Shown here: piece after piece, positions 12,412-17,540 of the stretch
How the letters are laid out: each line of letters starts with the position of its first letter
How positions within the stretch are numbered: the stretch's first letter is position 1
Source of the DNA: JBECKR01 sp040235415
Lineage (GTDB): Bacteria; Acidobacteriota; Polarisedimenticolia; Polarisedimenticolales; Polarisedimenticolaceae
Assembly (NCBI GenBank): GCA_040235415.1
Contig: JBECKR010000053.1
Location: 1-17,540 of the forward strand
Direction: 5' to 3'
Length of the DNA: 17,540 nucleotides
The notes under the pieces: generated by a model
The model's input: the letters and a program-made list of their open reading frames with translations, nothing else
What the model was told of the DNA's origin: nothing
The model's database searches: none
Made by a program: the position numbers and the translations under genes

Positions 12412-15400
12412 CTAGATCCGCGCGCCGGTGCGCTCCCGCAGCGACTCGAGCACGTCGTACGTCACGGGCACGACCACGAGCGTCAGGACGGTCGCGAACG
12501 TCAGCCCGAAGATCACGGCGACTCCCATCGGACCCCACCACTGCGTCGACTCGCTCCCGACGCTCACCGAGAGGTCCAGGAAGTCGAGGTTGATGCCGAC
12601 GGTCAAGGGCACGAGGCCGAGCACCGTCGTGATCGCGGTCAGGAGCACCGGCCGCAGGCGCACCGTTCCGGCTTCGAGGATCGCGTCCCGCCGCCTCGCG
12701 CCCGCGGCCCGCGCCTGCTGGATGAAGTCGCACAGCACGATGGCGTTGTTGACGACGATGCCGGCGAGGGAGACGACCCCGATCCCGGTCATGATGATGC
12801 CGAACGGCGTGCCCGTGACCAGCAGCCCCCACAGCACGCCGATGAGGCTCAGGACCACCGACACCATGATCGTCATCGGCGTGATCAGGGAGTCGAACTC
12901 CGTGACGAGAATGAGGCCGATCAGGAGCAGCGCGATCACGAACGCGCGGGAGAGGAACCTTTTGGAGTCCTCCTCCTCCTCGTTCGATCCGGCGAACTCG
13001 AATCCGACCCCGGGCGGGAGCTCCATGGCGGCGATCTCGGCCGCGACGGCGGCGCGGCGGTCCTGGTCGGTGAATCCCGCGGCGTGGTCGACGTCGGCCT
13101 CGACGGTCACCGCGCGGTGCAGGTCGACGCGCCGGATCGCGGCCGGTCCCGCGGTCGCGGCGAACGTCACGAGGCTGCGGAGCGGGACCGGGTTGCCGTC
13201 GTCGTCCTGGACCGTCATCTCGCGCAGGCTGTCCTCGGCGCGCCTCAGTCCGCGCGGCAACCGGACCACGATGTCGTACTCGTCCTCTCCGACGCGGTAC
13301 TTGCCGGCCTCCGTCCCGGCGATCGCCGTACGGATCGCCGTGGCGATGTCGAGCGTGTTCGTGTTCGCCCGGGCGGCCTCGTCGCGATCGACCCGGACGC
13401 GGATCTCGGGCAGCCCCTCGTCGAAGTCGTCCGCGACGTTCTGGAGGCCGGGCACGTGGTCCATCCTCTCGCGCAGGGCGACCGCGGCCCGCCCCAGCGC
13501 GTCGTAGTCGTCGCCGAGCAGCCGCACGGAGACCGGCTTTCCGGTCGGGGGTCCCTCCTGCTCGCGGTCGACCACCACGCGCGCCCCGACGACGTCCCGG
13601 ACCTCGTCGCGGACTTCCGCCATGGTGAGCCGCGAGCTGCGTCCGCGGTCGTGGAATTTCGCGAGCTGCAGCGAGATGCGGCTCTCGTGGGTCGCCTTCT
13701 GGGAGGACTGCGTCGGGTCCATCCCGGCTCCCTTCGAGCCGACGTTCGTGATCATGTCGTCGAGATCGGGCGTGTCTCCCAGCCGCGCCTCGAGCGAGCG
13801 GACCAGCGCGTCTTGCGCCTCGAGGTTCGTCCCCGACGGAAACTCCAGATCGACCCAGACCTGGCGCGGGTCGGTCTCGGGGAAGAACTCCATGCCGTGC
13901 TGCAGCACGACGTAGAGCCCGCCGGTCGCGAGGAGAACCGCGGCGGCCGACCACAGCAATCGCGCGCGGTGGTCCGTCATCCAGCTGCGGCGTCCCGCGA
14001 GGACGGCGAGCCCGGAGCCGAGCCACAGGAGGCCCTGGAGCGCGAACGCCGCTCCCCCGGCGACCACGAGCGCCCGCAGGAGGAGCGACGGGACTTCGAC
14101 CTCGAGCAGCATCCCGGCGAGAGCGAGCCCGATCGCCCCGGACAGCGCGGCCACGGACCCCGCGAGCAGCAGCCAGTTCCGGACGAACCCTCGCCGCACG
14201 TTCGGCCCCGGGTCGAGGCAGGCCTCGAGCACGGTACGGTAGCGCCGCGTCAGCGGCCCGAGCTCGTTCTCGGTCCTGCGGCGGCTCGGCGGACGACGGA
14301 ACAGCACGAGCGCCAGCGCCGGGTTGAACACCAGGGCGACGAACAGGCTCGCCGACAGCCCGATGATCAGCGTGATCGGGAGGTACTTCATGAAGTCGCC
14401 GATGATCCCGGGCCACATCAGCATCGGTGCGAACGCGCACAGCGTCGTGGCGGTCGAGGCGATGATCGGCATCGCGACCTCGCTCGCGCCGCGGCCTGCC
14501 GCCGCCAGGGGGTCGTCGCCGAGCTCGCGGTGGCGGTAGATGTTCTCGACCGTGACGATGGCGTTGTCGACCAGCATGCCGAGCACGAGCACGAGCGAGA
14601 ACAGGATCACCATGTTGAGGGTGTAGCCGAGCGCCGCGATCACGACGAACGTCACCAGCATCGACAGCGGGATCGCGGCCGACACGATGACGGCGGCGCG
14701 GAATCCGAGGAACGCGAACAGGACCGCGAGGACCAGGAGCAGGCCCGACAGGATGTTGTTCTCGAGGTCGCGATTCATGTCGCGGATGTCGATCGACTGG
14801 TCTGCCAGGACGGCGATCTCGGCGCTCGGCGGGAGCTCCGCGCGGTAGCGCTCGACGACCGCGCGGACCGCGTCCGCGACCTCCAGGATGTTGGCCCCGG
14901 TGCGCTTCTCGATCGTCAGCGAGATCGCCTTGCGGCCGTTCAGCCGCGCCAGCGTCGACTCCTCCTCGAAGCCGTACACGACGTCGGCGACGTCGCGGAC
15001 CCGAACGGGACGGCCGCCGCGGTCCTCGACGACGAAATCGAGGATCTCGCCGGGAACCCGGGCCTCGGCGTCGAGCCGCACCAGGAAGCTCTGGCGTCCG
15101 ATGTCGAGCTCGCCGCCGGGAACGTTGACGTGCTCGCGCCGGATGGCGTCGATCAGGTCGGCGAGCCCGAGGCGGTAGGCCGTCAGGCGCCGCGGGTCCG
15201 CGAACACCTGCACCTCGCGCTCCTGGCCGCCGACGATGCTGACGAGGTTCACCCCCGGGATCGCCTCGAGGTCGTCCTTGACGTCGTCGGCGAACGCCTT
15301 CAGCCGCGCCGTGCCGAACTCGCCCGCGAGCGTCACGATCATGATCGGGAAGCGTGAGAGGTCGACGTCGGTGATCGCGACGTCCTCGGCGTCGTCGGGG

Positions 15401-15768
15401 AGGTCGGGCTCGGCGCGGTCGGCGCCCTCGCGGACCTTCTGGAGCGCGGTGTCGAGGTCGACCTCGGGATTGAACTCGACCTCGATCAGGGAGTATCCGT
15501 CGAACGACGTCGACCGGATCTCCTTGACGCCGGAGATTCCCTTGAGCTCGGTCTCGATCTTGCGCGTGACCTGGCTCTCGACGTCGCGCGGGCTGGCGCC
15601 GGGGTACGGCGTGCTGACGATGATCAGGGGGATCTTGATCTCCGGAAACGACTCCCGCGGGAGGCCGCGATACGACGCGATCCCCCCGACGACCACGATC
15701 GCCATCAGCACGTAGGCGGTCAGCGGCCGGCGCAGCGCGAGCCGCGTCAGCAGAGTCGTCAAGGGCAC
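12412..15768 (-). CDS. RND-family efflux transporter permease (AcrB-like)
   Basis: This 1118-residue inner-membrane proton-driven pump starts at GTG (15768), overlapping the adaptor stop by 10 bp, with GGAGG just before it. It has the duplicated RND layout. TM1 is at about 14-32, followed by a periplasmic porter/docking domain and TM2-TM6 (about 338-490). A second periplasmic half starts at EFFPETDP (627), and TM8-TM12 run from about 940 to 1105. GMLVDNAIVTVENIYRH in TM4 and GIVVNNAIVLCDFI in TM10 are the signature helices. The AcrB relay Asp407/Asp408/Lys940 appears as Asp401/Asn402/Asn1007, as in other 'VDNAIV/VVNNAI' RND branches. Two additional hydrophobic stretches (about 532-554 and 562-592) precede TM7. 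The substrate is unknown; drugs, lipids or other hydrophobic compounds are possible. Confidence 0.94.
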   Translation of the reverse strand: MPLTTLLTRLALRRPLTAYVLMAIVVVGGIASYRGLPRESFPEIKIPLIIVSTPYPGASPRDVESQVTRKIETELKGISGVKEIRSTSFDGYSLIEVEFNPEVDLDTALQKVREGADRAEPDLPDDAEDVAITDVDLSRFPIMIVTLAGEFGTARLKAFADDVKDDLEAIPGVNLVSIVGGQEREVQVFADPRRLTAYRLGLADLIDAIRREHVNVPGGELDIGRQSFLVRLDAEARVPGEILDFVVEDRGGRPVRVRDVADVVYGFEEESTLARLNGRKAISLTIEKRTGANILEVADAVRAVVERYRAELPPSAEIAVLADQSIDIRDMNRDLENNILSGLLLVLAVLFAFLGFRAAVIVSAAIPLSMLVTFVVIAALGYTLNMVILFSLVLVLGMLVDNAIVTVENIYRHRELGDDPLAAAGRGASEVAMPIIASTATTLCAFAPMLMWPGIIGDFMKYLPITLIIGLSASLFVALVFNPALALVLFRRPPSRRRTENELGPLTRRYRTVLEACLDPGPNVRRGFVRNWLLLAGSVAALSGAIGLALAGMLLEVEVPSLLLRALVVAGGAAFALQGLLWLGSGLAVLAGRRSWMTDHRARLLWSAAAVLLATGGLYVVLQHGMEFFPETDPRQVWVDLEFPSGTNLEAQDALVRSLEARLGDTPDLDDMITNVGSKGAGMDPTQSSQKATHESRISLQLAKFHDRGRSSRLTMAEVRDEVRDVVGARVVVDREQEGPPTGKPVSVRLLGDDYDALGRAAVALRERMDHVPGLQNVADDFDEGLPEIRVRVDRDEAARANTNTLDIATAIRTAIAGTEAGKYRVGEDEYDIVVRLPRGLRRAEDSLREMTVQDDDGNPVPLRSLVTFAATAGPAAIRRVDLHRAVTVEADVDHAAGFTDQDRRAAVAAEIAAMELPPGVGFEFAGSNEEEEDSKRFLSRAFVIALLLIGLILVTEFDSLITPMTIMVSVVLSLIGVLWGLLVTGTPFGIIMTGIGVVSLAGIVVNNAIVLCDFIQQARAAGARRRDAILEAGTVRLRPVLLTAITTVLGLVPLTVGINLDFLDLSVSVGSESTQWWGPMGVAVIFGLTFATVLTLVVVPVTYDVLESLRERTGARI

Positions 15769-16823
15769 CCCTCCGAGCGGATCGGCTGACCGTCGGCGAG
15801 CTCGCGCTGGCCGTCGACGACCAGGACGTCGCCGGCCTCGAGGCCGCTCGCGACGAGGGCGCGGTCCCCCTGGACGGCCGCCGTCTCGACCTCCCGGAGC
15901 TCGGCGCGGCAGTCCCGCACGACGAAAGCGACGCGCCCCTCGACGCGCGTCACGAGCGCGTCGAGCGGCACCGCGATGCCGTCCTGCACCGTTCGCCGGC
16001 TGAGCGTCACGCGAGCGACCATGCCGGGACGCAAGGCGAGATCCGGGTTCGGGAGCTCGAGCTCGACCTCGAACGACCGCGCCCCGGGGTCGGCCGCCGG
16101 CGCGATGTACCGCACCCGCGCGTCGAACTCCCTCCCCCGCCAGGCGTCGACCGTGACCTTCGCCTGCCGCCCGGTCCGGAGCCAGCGGATCTCCGTGTCC
16201 GGGACCGCGGCGCGGACCTTGAGACGGTCGATCTGCTGGATCGTCGCGACCCGGGCGCCCGGCAGCGCGACCTCGCCGCGCTCCACGTGGCGCGCCGTGA
16301 CGACGCCGTCGAACGGCGCCCGAACGACGGCGCGCTCGAGCTTGAGCTCCATCTCGCGGACCCGCGCTGCCTGCAGGTCGCGGCGCGCGGTCGCCGTCAC
16401 GGCGTCGACCCTCGGCAGCGCTTCGCGCTCGGCGAGCTTCCTCGCCTTCTCCGCTTCGGCCTCGGCGGCCGCGAGCTCCGCACGCGCCTGCTCGAGCCGC
16501 ACCGCGACGAGATCGTCGCCGAGCGAGGCCAGAACGTCACCCTCGCGGACGCGGTCGCCCTTGTCGAAGCGCACGTCCCGGACGAGCCCGCCCGAATCGG
16601 AGGCGAGGGCGGACTCCCGCCAGGGCTCGAGGGACGCGGTGACCTCGAGGCGGTCCTCGAACGGGCCCGGTTCCAGCGTCAGCGTGCGCACGGCGGCGCG
16701 CTCCGCGGCGGCCGGGGCCGCGGGCGGCGTCGCGCCCCGCGTCTCCGGATTGCCGTCGCACCCCGCGAACAGCGCGAGCGCGAGCGCCGCGATCGCGATC
16801 CCCGGGCGTCGTTCCCCGTTCAT
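15759..16823 (-). CDS. RND efflux periplasmic adaptor lipoprotein (HlyD/AcrA family)
   Basis: The 354-residue adaptor bridges the permease and outer-membrane channel. The ATG at 16823 overlaps the upstream stop as ATGA, so translation is coupled. It has a signal peptide with lipobox Phe-Ala-Gly-Cys22, then a barrel-sandwich hybrid domain from about residue 55 whose first half ends GDRVREGDVLASLGDD. A short coiled-coil hairpin rich in Ala, Glu and Arg (about 107-162) follows. The second lipoyl half is RAPFDGVVTARHVERGEVALPG (168-189). A beta-barrel domain (about 200-270) and a membrane-proximal domain beginning near GIAVPLDALV follow. The short hairpin resembles adaptors that meet their TolC partner with short helical tips. 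The frame stays open far upstream, but the lipobox fixes this start. Confidence 0.94.
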   Translation of the reverse strand: MNGERRPGIAIAALALALFAGCDGNPETRGATPPAAPAAAERAAVRTLTLEPGPFEDRLEVTASLEPWRESALASDSGGLVRDVRFDKGDRVREGDVLASLGDDLVAVRLEQARAELAAAEAEAEKARKLAEREALPRVDAVTATARRDLQAARVREMELKLERAVVRAPFDGVVTARHVERGEVALPGARVATIQQIDRLKVRAAVPDTEIRWLRTGRQAKVTVDAWRGREFDARVRYIAPAADPGARSFEVELELPNPDLALRPGMVARVTLSRRTVQDGIAVPLDALVTRVEGRVAFVVRDCRAELREVETAAVQGDRALVASGLEAGDVLVVDGQRELADGQPIRSEGCP

Positions 16824-17540
16824 GGCGTCTCTCCCGCATCCTCGATCGGCTCGCCGGGCAGCCGCCCGAGCAGGAACCGGACGTCGGCGAGCGCCACGCG
16901 AGCGCCGCGCAGCGCGTCGAGGCGCTGGAACCGCGCCGCGGTCAGGGCGCGCTCGGCCTCCAGGACCTCGAGCGTCGTTGCCGCCCCCCACGTCTTCTCC
17001 TCGGTCGCGACGCGGTGCGCCTCCACCGCGACCGCCACGGCCTCGTCCGCAGCGGTCACGGCCTCGCGTGCGCGGCCGTAAGTGTCGACCGCCGAAACGA
17101 GGTCGCGCGTCAACGTCGCCCGGCGGTCGCGCGCCCGCGCCGCGTTCTGCCGCGTCCGGGCCCGGTACTGACGCACGCGCGCTCGCGTGGCCCCGCCGTC
17201 GAACAGGTTCCAGGACAGGTACAGTCCCGCGTCCCACGACGCGTAGTCGCGGCTCGTGAGGTTGGCGGTGTCGATGGCGCGAAAACCGTACGATCCGGAC
17301 AGCTTGATCTCGGGGAGATGGCCGGTGCGCTCGATGCGGCCGAGAAGCTCGAAAACGCGCTCCTCCTCGGCGAGCGCCCGGAGGTCGGCCCGCGCCTCGA
17401 TGGCCGGGGCCAGCTGCTCCACGGACGGCAGCGGAGCGAGGCGACCGGCCTCGAGAACGTCCGGAGCGACCGCGACCCGCGCGAGCGCCGGCCGGCCGAC
17501 CGCGGCGTTCAGCCGGGCCCGGGCGGCGGCCCGCTCGCCC
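16820..17540 (-). CDS. TolC-family outer-membrane efflux protein (partial, N-terminal part beyond right edge)
   Basis: The frame is open from the right edge to a TGA at 16820-16822, giving about 239 residues of the C-terminal half; no start codon is assigned because the gene enters from outside. The sequence ARARLNAAVGRPALARV matches the end of the first structural repeat of outer-membrane efflux factors. LPEIKLSGSYGF and LYLSWNLFDGGATRARVRQYR are the typical second beta-strand pair followed by the long alpha-barrel helices, ending VALADVRFLLGRL. These proteins form a trimeric outer-membrane and periplasmic channel. Its stop overlaps the adaptor start by four bases (ATGA), making OMF-adaptor-permease a tightly coupled operon. 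Confidence 0.92.
   Translation of the reverse strand, partial: GERAAARARLNAAVGRPALARVAVAPDVLEAGRLAPLPSVEQLAPAIEARADLRALAEEERVFELLGRIERTGHLPEIKLSGSYGFRAIDTANLTSRDYASWDAGLYLSWNLFDGGATRARVRQYRARTRQNAARARDRRATLTRDLVSAVDTYGRAREAVTAADEAVAVAVEAHRVATEEKTWGAATTLEVLEAERALTAARFQRLDALRGARVALADVRFLLGRLPGEPIEDAGETP

Noticed and set aside
12349..15357. 1002-residue plus-strand open frame
   Set aside because: It is antisense to the RND permease, and its composition (runs of Arg, His, Asp, Gln and Val) is the typical shadow of high-GC codon use. It shows no family motif.
1..17540. Prophage, insertion sequence, CRISPR array, tRNA or rRNA
   Set aside because: No transposase, integrase, spaced direct repeats, cloverleaf-like sequence or rRNA-like conserved stretch was seen on either strand by eye.

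Overview
The window is very GC-rich and gene-dense, with short intergenic gaps and clear Shine-Dalgarno sites (GGAGG, AAGGAG). Every gene looks bacterial and Gram-negative: several lipoproteins, an outer-membrane TolC-type factor and a tripartite RND pump. The combination of a DUF1684 lipoprotein, a single-chain alpha2-type glycyl-tRNA synthetase and a Cys-rich Lgt-like protein would fit an uncultured Acidobacteriota-like or related deep-branching phylum. That placement is inference only. No phage, IS element, CRISPR array, tRNA or rRNA is visible.

Layout. Positions 1-984 (minus, cut by the left edge) encode a receiver-domain protein whose phosphoacceptor Asp is Glu; it continues through a Pro/Glu-rich linker into an apparent membrane segment. 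Positions 1175-1687 (minus) encode a FmdB-type zinc ribbon. It is divergent from a plus-strand lipoprotein (1802-2653), which is followed by a short, atypical AcpS-like protein (2664-3029). The kbl gene (minus, 3019-4206) converges on acpS. It shares a dyad-rich 193-bp divergent region with a plus-strand run: a YbdK-type carboxylate-amine ligase, a FabF-type ketosynthase and a PlsC-type acyltransferase (4400-7462). A glycyl-tRNA synthetase (minus, 7441-8940) and a small secreted protein (minus, 9022-9426) follow. Divergent from these is a plus-strand run: DUF1684 lipoprotein, Lgt-like membrane protein and cysK (9522-12401). The right end is a minus-strand tripartite efflux operon in the order TolC-like OMF (cut by the right edge), lipoprotein adaptor, RND permease (17540 down to 12412).

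How the genes work together. The efflux operon is a complete, overlapping unit. The FabF/PlsC pair plus the nearby AcpS-like gene point to acyl-chain or phospholipid synthesis, with the YbdK ligase an unexpected partner. Kbl, CysK and GlyRS are amino-acid and translation housekeeping genes.

The most notable signals are substitutions at key residues in three recognisable families. These are the D-to-E receiver, an AcpS-like protein lacking the metal-binding Glu, and an Lgt-like protein with Leu/Cys/Cys where E. coli Lgt has His103/Asn146/Glu151. Other points are perfect odd-length palindromes in the leaders of ybdK and glyS, a plsC-like gene whose best-placed start codon is AUC, and an RND permease with an apparent extra transmembrane hairpin. 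No wholly new multi-gene system could be identified with confidence.
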